Positions 1 to 7,500 of a stretch of 18,614 nucleotides of DNA are shown in pieces. The stretch comes from an uncultured Bacteroidales bacterium (GTDB lineage: Bacteria > Bacteroidota > Bacteroidia > Bacteroidales > WCHB1-69). Numbering within the stretch: position 1 is the first letter of the stretch; the number at the start of each line of letters is the position of its first letter. The notes beneath the pieces are model-generated. The model did not search any database. It saw only the letters and a list, made by a program, of their open reading frames with translations, and had not been told where the DNA came from. A program made the position numbers and the translations under genes. The stretch lies in the NCBI GenBank assembly GCA_946407715.1, contig CAMJPH010000045.1, positions 1 to 18,614 of the forward strand, read 5' to 3'.

Positions 1-2
1 GC

Positions 3-149
3 GACGAGGAGTTTGCCGCCTTCGAACTCCAAAAACAGCGCCAGAGTGTTTCCAACGCCTCCGCCGACAATAAAAAAGACAAATTCGTGAAAGAACTGTT
101 GGAAAACGACGCCCGTCTTGAGTCCGCGATTGAAGAGGGGAAAAAATAG
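3..149 (+). CDS. C-terminal end of an unidentified protein (partial, cut by the window edge)
   Basis: An open frame enters from the left edge and ends at TAG 147-149, giving 48 residues. The visible tail is strongly charged (Lys/Glu/Asp-rich), has no cysteines or membrane segment, and looks largely helical; it ends in E-E-G-K-K. I do not recognise the family, and too little is present to assign one. The frame has codon use like the other genes here, and it converges with the alkyltransferase gene that ends at 204. It is real coding sequence most probably, but a fortuitous open frame of this length cannot be excluded. Confidence 0.55.
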   Translation, partial: DEEFAAFELQKQRQSVSNASADNKKDKFVKELLENDARLESAIEEGKK

Positions 150-203
150 ATGTTGTTTTTTGTTTTTATTTGCGGTAAAGATACGATTCTTTGCGATGAG
201 AAA

Positions 204-749
204 TCATGAATGACAATGAATGGGCAATGTGTAAGCGGAACGCCTCTCCCTCTCTAACAGCCACCTCTTCCGTTCCAATCCTGCGGCATATCCCGTAAGT
301 GTGCCGTCTGCGCCGACAACGCGATGGCAGGGGACAATGAGAGAGATAGGGTTGTGGCTTACTGCTCCGCCCACCGCCCGTGCCGATATATTCGGGAGAC
401 CTTGTTCTTCCAACAGCCGTCGGGCAATCTCGCCGTAAGTCATTGTCTGTCCGTAGGGAATGGTCTGCAGCAAACGCCATGTCATCTGGCGGAACTCACT
501 GCCTCTTAATATGATGTGTGGCGTGAAATCGGGAATGCCGCCGCCGAAATAGATGTCCAGCCAACGTAACGTGTCGTGCAGAACCGATTGTAGAGACGAA
601 AAATTTTGTGGTTCAACAACGGCGCGTTCCAAATCCAACGTCTCGCCAAAATGTCGCTGACCCTCGAACCAGAGTCCGCAGATTGTTTCGCCGCACGAGG
701 CTACCGTGATGCCCCCGAGAGGTGAATTATAACGGACAAGAGTATCCAT
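204..749 (-). CDS. ogt: methylated-DNA--protein-cysteine S-methyltransferase (O6-alkylguanine repair)
   Basis: This 181-residue protein repairs O6-methylguanine by moving the alkyl group to its own cysteine; it is a single-turnover cytoplasmic enzyme. The family signature PCHRV is present at residues 140-144, so the acceptor is Cys141. The DNA-binding helix-turn-helix region precedes it (about 86-128, with TYGEIAR and ARAVGGAV), followed by the expected G-Y-x-x-G-L-x-x-K segment. The N-terminal half (1-80) matches the variable domain of Ogt/MGMT proteins, and the length is usual for the family. The ATG at 747-749 gives the normal N-terminus, with a short beta-strand-like stretch (YNSPLGGITVA). 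The gene lies 38 bp after the small membrane protein gene on the same strand, so it may be the last gene of that transcript. No Ada-type regulatory domain is fused to it. Confidence 0.93.
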   Translation of the reverse strand: MDTLVRYNSPLGGITVASCGETICGLWFEGQRHFGETLDLERAVVEPQNFSSLQSVLHDTLRWLDIYFGGGIPDFTPHIILRGSEFRQMTWRLLQTIPYGQTMTYGEIARRLLEEQGLPNISARAVGGAVSHNPISLIVPCHRVVGADGTLTGYAAGLERKRWLLERERRSAYTLPIHCHS

Positions 750-787
750 TTCTAACGGTGTGTATGTTTGATTCAGAAACCGATAGG

Positions 788-1156
788 CTATTTTGCATCG
801 GACGTGTATTCAATGGCCTGCGGATTCGAAGGTTGCGGAGTTATGGGCTCTTGATGACAGGCTACTAACAACAAGGCCACAAAGGCAACCGAAATTGACA
901 CTAATGTGAGGTTCTTCCATAAGTTGGCCTGACGATAGATTTGTATGTATTTAGCCCGTTTGTTGTCATCAGAGCAGGATCCTACGAAAGTGCGGAACTT
1001 GCCAATAAAGCGGAAAGGGAGGAAATTGTCGATAACACTTATTGAAGCGTGTTCTTTTTTCATGATTCGGCGCATCTTAAACCATTGTATATGGCATACT
1101 ATTAAATCCAAAATGGCGAATCCTATCAAAGTGTAAACCAAAACCTTAAAAAACAT
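788..1156 (-). CDS. small two-helix membrane protein of unknown function
   Basis: The 122-residue product has two likely membrane segments, about residues 3-21 and 83-99. They are joined by a basic, probably cytoplasmic, loop (RRIMKKEH at 29-36, more Lys/Arg to residue 81). The second segment reads like a lipoprotein signal peptide and ends in LVAC with Cys100, followed by a 22-residue hydrophilic tail, but it lies internally rather than at the N-terminus. I do not recognise the family. It starts 44 bp after the Fe-S oxidoreductase gene on the same strand, with an AAGGA stretch just before the ATG, and precedes the alkyltransferase gene, so it is probably co-transcribed. A link to the Fe-S oxidoreductase is possible from position only. 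Confidence 0.7.
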   Translation of the reverse strand: MFFKVLVYTLIGFAILDLIVCHIQWFKMRRIMKKEHASISVIDNFLPFRFIGKFRTFVGSCSDDNKRAKYIQIYRQANLWKNLTLVSISVAFVALLLVACHQEPITPQPSNPQAIEYTSDAK

Positions 1157-1200
1157 ATCCTTAAACTTTGAAAAATAACTTTAAATTTCTTTTTTGATAC

Positions 1201-2982
1201 TTATCTCTTAATCTGTTCCGCCACTATCTCCGCAATATCTTTCACATTTGCCTCCGTGCCGTGGCGGAAAGCTTTTTTGCACATTGGGCAGGCGGTTACA
1301 ACCACATCGGGATTAGGCTCTGTGAGTACTTTCAGCGAAGCATCGCGCAGCTTGGTTTGCTGTTCGAGCGAAAGCACCGTATTGCCGAGGTTCATGCCGC
1401 AGCAGACGCTGTTTTCTTTCTCGGCGGAGATTTTCTTCAGCTGTCCCACGGCTTTTAGCACCGCACGAGGCTGGTCGTAGATGCCGCAGCCACGCCCGAG
1501 GTCGCAAGGGTCATGGTAGGTGAATGTTGTGTCGGATTGTTTTAAAGAGAGTTTTCCGCCCTTGATCAACTTGTCAATATACTCGGTGTGGTGATACACA
1601 GGTATGGTGAGGTTATATTCGTGCTTGAATGTGTGGTAACATATTGGGCAAGAGGTGACAAGCGCAGTTGCGTGACAAGAACTAATCAGCTCTGTGATTT
1701 TGCGGCGCAGGTCGGCGGCCTGTTTGTTGAATCCTTGCTGCATCAGCGGGCGGCCACAGCAGATGGCCCGGTCTCCGTCAAGATGCCAGTATTTCACGCC
1801 GGCAGCGTCGAAGATGGTCTTCATCGATTCGGAGATGGTTGGGGTGAGTTGGGTCATGCAGCCGCCGAAGTAGGCCACACGTCCGATGGCGTTGAAACCT
1901 TTCACGGGATCCAGGTAGCGGTAGTTGTCGGCCATGTCGGTGTCGCCCTTGTCGCGGGAGATGCGGCGGATGCTCATCAGGTCGATATCCACGGGGCAGT
2001 CCTCGGCGCACTGGTGGCACATCAGGCAGTTCTTGCCTGCGGCGAGGATGTCTTGTTGGTGTTCCAGATTTCGAAGGTTTCGTAGTAGATAGACGGACTG
2101 CACATCGTTGACGTCCAAGGTGTTGTAGAGTGGGCAACGGTCTATGCACATGCCACAGCGCGAGCAGGCGCTCAATTCGAACTTGGTGTAGCCGGTCATC
2201 TTCACATTGTCGCGAAGTCCCAATTTGCGGAAGTAGATGAGGAACACTTCGGTGAAGATGTGCATGTAGCGGGTGAAGGGCATCATAAGGAAGAAGACAC
2301 AAAGTGCGATGGAGTAAAGAGACCAGCAGGGGAGTTCGAGGAATTCGGCAACAGGGCGGCTGAAGAGGTCGCCGAGTGTCTGTGTCAGGAAGCCGCCGTT
2401 GGCGTGCAGTCTCGCCGTGACAGACTCGCTCAGAAGCCGCAGCGGGAAGATGGCCCATAGCGCGATTTTCACGGTGGTGTCCATCACGGTGTGCTTGGTG
2501 GTGCGCTTCATGCCGAGGATGCGGGAGTGGATCTTCTTCAAAAAGGCGAGGAAGATGCCGGAGAGGACGTAGAGCAGAATCAGGTCCATGAGCTGCGTGA
2601 AAAACATCTCGGTGCCGTTGGCGGGAATGTTCTGGTGGAAGAACCGATAGAAGATGGCGCACCAGAAATGGAACGGCCCCTTGATGCCGATGCGGCTTTC
2701 GATGGCGCCCACCACAATGAGCAGGAACCAGCCGAAGGCGATGCTTCGGTGCATATATCCTAACCGCCAGTTTTTCTTACTTATGCGCAGGTGGAGCAGG
2801 CACTCGCAGAACATCTCCCAAATGGCCGGAAGAATTTTTGTGGAGAACATGTTTTTACGTATAAGCGCCTGCTGTTTACGGTCGAACTGCTTGATCCACC
2901 GGACGTATTTATAACCGCAAATCACGAAGAGACCGATGGTCCCTAACACGAAAGGTACTACGAAAGGATGAAAGTTTGCCAT
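1201..2982 (-). CDS. HdrD/DsrK-like Fe-S oxidoreductase fused to an N-terminal membrane cytochrome-type domain
   Basis: This 593-residue protein combines a membrane part and a catalytic-type Fe-S part. Residues 1-250 contain several hydrophobic helices (about 8-25, 79-95, 130-148, 172-186, 218-238) with histidines such as H78, H105, H116 and H241, reminiscent of the NarI/DsrM b-type cytochrome. Two 4Fe-4S motifs follow: C273-C276-C279-C283 and C319-C322-C325-C329. Two CCG domains come next: one with C375, CCG at 408-410 and C445/C448, the other with C493, CCG at 527-529 and C565/C568. The order matches HdrD, GlpC and DsrK proteins, which pass electrons between a quinone-type pool and a thiol/disulfide or organic substrate. 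The gene starts 3 bp after the HdrC-like gene, so the two surely form one complex. The electron donor and substrate cannot be told from the sequence; heme ligation is inferred. Confidence 0.85.
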   Translation of the reverse strand: MANFHPFVVPFVLGTIGLFVICGYKYVRWIKQFDRKQQALIRKNMFSTKILPAIWEMFCECLLHLRISKKNWRLGYMHRSIAFGWFLLIVVGAIESRIGIKGPFHFWCAIFYRFFHQNIPANGTEMFFTQLMDLILLYVLSGIFLAFLKKIHSRILGMKRTTKHTVMDTTVKIALWAIFPLRLLSESVTARLHANGGFLTQTLGDLFSRPVAEFLELPCWSLYSIALCVFFLMMPFTRYMHIFTEVFLIYFRKLGLRDNVKMTGYTKFELSACSRCGMCIDRCPLYNTLDVNDVQSVYLLRNLRNLEHQQDILAAGKNCLMCHQCAEDCPVDIDLMSIRRISRDKGDTDMADNYRYLDPVKGFNAIGRVAYFGGCMTQLTPTISESMKTIFDAAGVKYWHLDGDRAICCGRPLMQQGFNKQAADLRRKITELISSCHATALVTSCPICYHTFKHEYNLTIPVYHHTEYIDKLIKGGKLSLKQSDTTFTYHDPCDLGRGCGIYDQPRAVLKAVGQLKKISAEKENSVCCGMNLGNTVLSLEQQTKLRDASLKVLTEPNPDVVVTACPMCKKAFRHGTEANVKDIAEIVAEQIKR

Positions 2983-2985
2983 GGC

Positions 2986-3327
2986 TTAAAATGTTTCGTT
3001 TGACGGGGTTAATAATTGGCGCATATTGATAATCAGGGAGCGCAGGTTCACGCCACGTGGACACACTAGGGTACACTTTCCGCAGAGCATGCACTTGCGG
3101 AGCTCGTCAGCGAGTTTGTCGTATTGTCCGCGCCGGAAGGTGTTGTGTATTTTGCGGATATCGAAATCCGTGAATTGACGTGCCGAGCAAGTGGCCGTGC
3201 AGCCGCCGCACCCGATGCATTTCCGATAGGAGGGAACCTCCTCAAGCAGGCGGTTCGCCTTGCGCAAGTCAGCCTGGCTCAGGTTGAACGAGCGCGTCTT
3301 TTTTATTGTAAATCCGAAATTGTTCAT
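2986..3327 (-). CDS. HdrC-like 4Fe-4S dicluster protein
   Basis: The 113-residue protein carries two complete ferredoxin-type cluster motifs, C37-C40-C43-C47 (KCIGCGGCTATC) and C79-C82-C85-C89 (KCMLCGKCTLVCP), separated by a helical spacer. This is the arrangement of HdrC, the small subunit of heterodisulfide reductase-type complexes that relays electrons to the CCG-domain subunit. Length is somewhat short compared with archaeal HdrC. It is the first gene of a tight pair: its stop is 3 bp before the start of the HdrD-like gene. No HdrA flavoprotein or separate HdrB is present in the window, so a cytosolic bifurcating HdrABC complex is not supported here; a membrane HdrDE/DsrMK-like unit is the better guess. 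Confidence 0.85.
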   Translation of the reverse strand: MNNFGFTIKKTRSFNLSQADLRKANRLLEEVPSYRKCIGCGGCTATCSARQFTDFDIRKIHNTFRRGQYDKLADELRKCMLCGKCTLVCPRGVNLRSLIINMRQLLTPSNETF

Positions 3328-3406
3328 TTCTTATTTTTTTTGTTCGTTCAAAGTCCTCATATTGCGCTTCGCTTGTATGGGGGTTATTTGCAACTGCGTG
3401 CATTTC

Positions 3407-3419
3407 GCCTCTTTGAGGC
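3407..3419. other. short hairpin in the gap between the AI-2E and HdrC-like genes
   Basis: The 147-bp gap between the permease stop (3475) and the HdrC-like start (3327) contains a 5-bp stem, GCCTC/GAGGC, with a 3-nt loop. On the plus strand a T-rich stretch with a run of seven T follows some bases later. Both flanking genes are on the minus strand, where the T-run would be upstream of the stem, so it is not a normal terminator for them. No clear TAnnTTTG promoter was found in this gap either, although a promoter for the Fe-S genes is expected here. Confidence 0.25.
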
Positions 3420-3474
3420 TGTTTGTGGATTTTTTTGTTATTATAGGGCTTGTTAGATTCATAATTCTTGATTT

Positions 3475-4584
3475 TTAATTGTCCGAAAGCATTTTTTCGC
3501 GTTCATCGGCGCTTGCGAATTGCGAGCCGAAGAACTCGTTGATGATGATGCGCAGTAGCGTGTAGGCGGGTACGGCGAAAATCATGGCGAAGATGCCGCC
3601 GATGTAGCCGGCCATCAAGATGACGATAAAGATTTCCAAAGGATGGGAGTGTGTTTGTCGTCCGTAAATGAATGGCTGTAGGATGAAGTCATCGACCATC
3701 TTGGTCACGCCGAAAGCCGCTAAAATCTTGATGATGTTGGCCCATACCAGTGACATTTCCGGGGAGATGGGCAGCAGGGATGTGACACCAATGATTATAC
3801 TTACGATGACCGCAATGAGCGTGCCTACGTATGGAATGATGTTCAGCAGACCGCCAACGAAGCCGATTAGCAGTGCATTAGGTACCCCGAGGATGACACA
3901 GATCAGGAACTCGAGGAACCCCACAAGGAACATCTCCATCGCTACGCCTCGGAAATAGGAGGTGACCTGTTTTCCTGTGGCTTCGAGGATATTGTCGTAG
4001 TTGTTTTGGACTGTGTTGGGAAGCCAACTGCGAACCATCTTGAAGAAAATCTTGTGGTCTTTCAAAGAGAAGAAAGTCATGAACAGGATGGAGAAGATGG
4101 CTACAAACAGCGATTTGACGAGGCTGGCGGTGCCGCTCACGACACTTGACATGCTGATTTTATGCACGAAAGACTCCCATTCAGCATTTAGCAGGTCAGT
4201 GACGTGCTGCCGGCGTTCCAGCACACCGTATTTGCGCAGCGGCTTGTCGAACTGGTTGAGCCAGTCCTGAATGCTTTCACCCACGGAGGCGACATCAATT
4301 GTGGTCAGGAATTTGACTTCGTTCACTAATGCAGGAATCAGCAGGTAGAACAACAGACTGATGCAGGCAATGATGAGGGCCAGCGTGATGGCAGCGGCTA
4401 AAGAACTGGGGAATTTCCATTTTCCGATGTGGATTTTGGTCAATAACTTTACTACGGGCGAACCCAGAAGGGAAAGCACAAAGGCTATAAAGATATAGAT
4501 GACTATATCGGAGAAAAACCAGCATAGGAAGATGACAATCCCTAATCCGGCGAGAATGGCGAGTATGCTTTTACTGTTGTTCAT
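3475..4584 (-). CDS. AI-2E family transporter (UPF0118/PerM-type permease)
   Basis: The 369-residue membrane protein has the family's usual shape: two or three hydrophobic helices at the N-terminus (about 8-40 and 62-88), a soluble, partly amphipathic middle (about 89-150), then further helices between 152 and 350. Family hallmarks are the GxxxIIPYVGT stretch near 244-255 and THSHPLEIF at 311-319. Members are described as exporters, autoinducer-2 for TqsA and sodium/proton antiport for others, so the substrate is open; the name alone should not be read as quorum sensing. The start codon lies inside the 3' end of tamB (14-nt overlap), so translation is probably coupled to tamB and both likely share its promoter. 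Confidence 0.9.
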   Translation of the reverse strand: MNNSKSILAILAGLGIVIFLCWFFSDIVIYIFIAFVLSLLGSPVVKLLTKIHIGKWKFPSSLAAAITLALIIACISLLFYLLIPALVNEVKFLTTIDVASVGESIQDWLNQFDKPLRKYGVLERRQHVTDLLNAEWESFVHKISMSSVVSGTASLVKSLFVAIFSILFMTFFSLKDHKIFFKMVRSWLPNTVQNNYDNILEATGKQVTSYFRGVAMEMFLVGFLEFLICVILGVPNALLIGFVGGLLNIIPYVGTLIAVIVSIIIGVTSLLPISPEMSLVWANIIKILAAFGVTKMVDDFILQPFIYGRQTHSHPLEIFIVILMAGYIGGIFAMIFAVPAYTLLRIIINEFFGSQFASADEREKMLSDN

Positions 4585-7500
4585 TGCGCTTTATGTCTTT
4601 TCGGGATTTGTTCTTCTTTGTTTTCCGGCGGCTGGCGAAGTCCTGCTTGTAAGCAAGTGCTATGCCGGCGGTATAGTTGTTGTAATTGTCCTCGTAGAAA
4701 TAGGTGTTGTCGCGGTCGCCGATATAGGTGAACGCTTTCAGCCGCCAGGTGCCCGATTTGTTGATGTTGTATTCCACCGTGATGTTGCCGTATATGTTCC
4801 GTGCGGCATCGCTGACTGTCCGGTCGTCATAATATCCGATTCGGGTGGACATCGTCACCCTGTCTTTCAACAGGTTGGCATTTGCACTTAACCCATATTC
4901 CGCCGAGCTGGTCTCTGTGGCTTGGTTGTATGTGATGCCAAATGAGGCGTTTTTGTCTGCCATGACGTTGCTCAAGAGGTTGTTGAGTACATTACTGAAC
5001 AATCCGAGACCGGAAATTTGTGAGATACCGGCGCTGATTCCGGACGTGTTGTCAGGCATGAAGCTGTTGGTGACCAGAAAATAGGCGAACTGTTTGGTCA
5101 TGTTCTCCGTGTTCTGCGTGTCGATGGCGGTGTAAAATAGATTCCGAACCTCGTTGCTGCTGTTGGGCAGCTCGAATTTGAACGAAGGCTCGATCCGTTG
5201 CATCAGCGGACCGTCGAGGAACATGTAAGCGTTTACATCAACGCTGCCTGTTGGTAGGTAACTGGGGGGGATGATGTTTGCCAGGCTTGTCTTGGACGAT
5301 TTGTAGGCACCGAGATGGACAGTCATGAAGTCCAGGGGACCGTCGAAGTTGATAGTGCCGCCTTCCACCATGGTGAATTTTGTGTTGACAACGTTGTACA
5401 GCGAAATTTTCACATCCCCGGAGTGCAGTAACAGATTCCCATACAGGTTTAAGGCATCGTTGCTGTTGTAGAGCAGCTGGAATTGACCGTCTGCCCGGGC
5501 GTTAATGGTGCTACCGATGGATTCGATGTAAAGTACGATGTCGGCATCATTGGTGACATTGAATGTAAAGTCAAAATCCAATATAGAGGAACTTTCCTTT
5601 GTCTCTGTCTCATTTTCAAGAGCATCTTTGTCCTCATAGCGGGCATTGAAGTGGATTGCGTTGGTTTCTGAGGCTAAATTAGTGCTCGTAACTTGCAGAG
5701 TGATTTTGGAGCCGCTGAGTGTCTGTAGGTTAGGCCCCTTGAAAGACAAGTGGTTTCCGGCTCCGTGAATAAAGACATCCCCTTTGACATACCCTTTGCC
5801 GTAGAAAACGGAGTTCGTGGTGCGGGGGGTGTTCAACACCATGATGCGGTCTGTCGAAATCTGCAATTCTAATTGCATGTCCTTGAATATTTTGTGTCTG
5901 ATTTCTCCGGACAGCACCGCTTGGTTTCCGTCAAGGTCGGACACCTGCATGTCCCGAAAACTGATTTTTTCTTTGTCAAAGAATATGTCCTGATTCTCAA
6001 CATGGTAGAGGGTGCCGATGGCGGCAATTCCCATATTGGCGTTCAACACATGCACAGTTCCGTCCAGATAGGTTGAGTCGGGTGCGGCGCGGAACGTGAG
6101 GTCTCCGGATGCGATGCCGGAGAACTCGTCGCTGAAACTGGACAGGAACGGTTCCAGAAAGTCGGCCTGCAGACTGTCGAATGTGGCGTGAACCTGAAAT
6201 TCTTGTTTTTCGTATGAACCCGTCACGTTTGCTACGATTTTGTCCTCGGCTTGGAAATCCCGGATGGAGAAGTGTGAGAGGTATTCGTAGTTGAGGGTTG
6301 TGCCGGGCTTGTCAAACAGGCCGCCAGAGAAACGGACTTGGTTGTCGTTGTTGAGACCAGCCATGACGAAAAGGTCGCCGAGGCGTATTTCGTTCATGGA
6401 CAGCTCGTCGGTGATGGCCTTGCCGAAGATGAATCGCCGGTGGTTGCGGTTCATCAGGTTCAGGTCCGCGGAAAGCCGTCCTCCGAAGGAAATGCCGTTC
6501 AGCAATTGGTTGATGAGCGAAAGCTCGAAATTCTTCACCGCCATGGTAAGTCTGCTGGAGTCTTTGGTGTCGTATGTGCCGTTGACCGCAACATAACTAT
6601 CCATAGATGAAAAGATCAGATTGTTGATGTCGTATCGGTGAGGCATTATGCGTATGGTGTTGTCTTCGTTGAAATGGCATTCGTAGTCTTTCAAGAAAAT
6701 ACGTGATGTGTCTAACTTGATGACGATGTCATTGGTGTTTGCAATATTGGCAGAGCCGGTCAGTTGCGAAATGTTCTCCTCTGCATTGAAAGGGTTATGC
6801 CAAGCCAGATCGTACATTATGTCGTTGTTGGAGGCCTCAGCATTGACGTTGATTTTGTCGAGCAGAAGTTTGCCTTTCCCTACATGGACTACAAGGGAAT
6901 CTCCAATTACGTTCAGTTGGAATTTGTTCGCGCCATCCGTATTGCCCTTGACGCTCAGGTTGTGGATGCGGAATTTGTGTCGGATTCCGAAAAATGGCAA
7001 TTGTATGTCTGCAAGGTCTGCAACGTGTCCTTCGTTAATCTCCAGATTCACGATTGAATTTGGGGAGATGAACATTTCCGGGAACAGAAGTTTGGTTACG
7101 GCACGGGTGTTGTAAGTTTGTAGGTGTAATTTGATGTGGCTGGCGACCGGTGGCAGAAGATTCCCCGTATGCGATGTTTCCGTCTGTTTCACATCGGGAA
7201 TCAGCGATGGGAGCAGGGAGTGGGCAACATGCTGCAGGGTATCCTTTATCATTGCCAACGGGAGCGAGGTCTCGAATGTGGCATTGGCGATATTGGAGGC
7301 GAGAATGTATTTGTGGGAGTTCTCGCTGTTGATAGCTGTGAGACGCAGCCGCTCGTTGGCGAGGCTGTCTTCGTAGTAGTGCAGCTTGATGTTGTCACAG
7401 GCGAGAAAACCATTGAAGTTCTCGAAGTTGGTGCCGTGCATAGCCACTTGGAAATGGTCGAAATTCAGTTGCACAGACGGGTTGCGTTGCATGATGGAGA

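Noticed and set aside
1778..2662. A 294-residue minus-strand frame within the HdrD-like gene
   Set aside because: It is Arg/His/Pro-rich and out of frame with a gene whose complete Fe-S and CCG motifs are certain; a shadow frame.
3407..3419. Terminator for the AI-2E permease gene
   Set aside because: The T-rich tract is on the wrong side and strand for a gene read on the minus strand, the stem is only 5 bp, and the hairpin may be chance.
3475..4584. Quorum-sensing function of the AI-2E family gene
   Set aside because: The family name is historical; many members transport other solutes, and no luxS or lsr-like gene is in the window.
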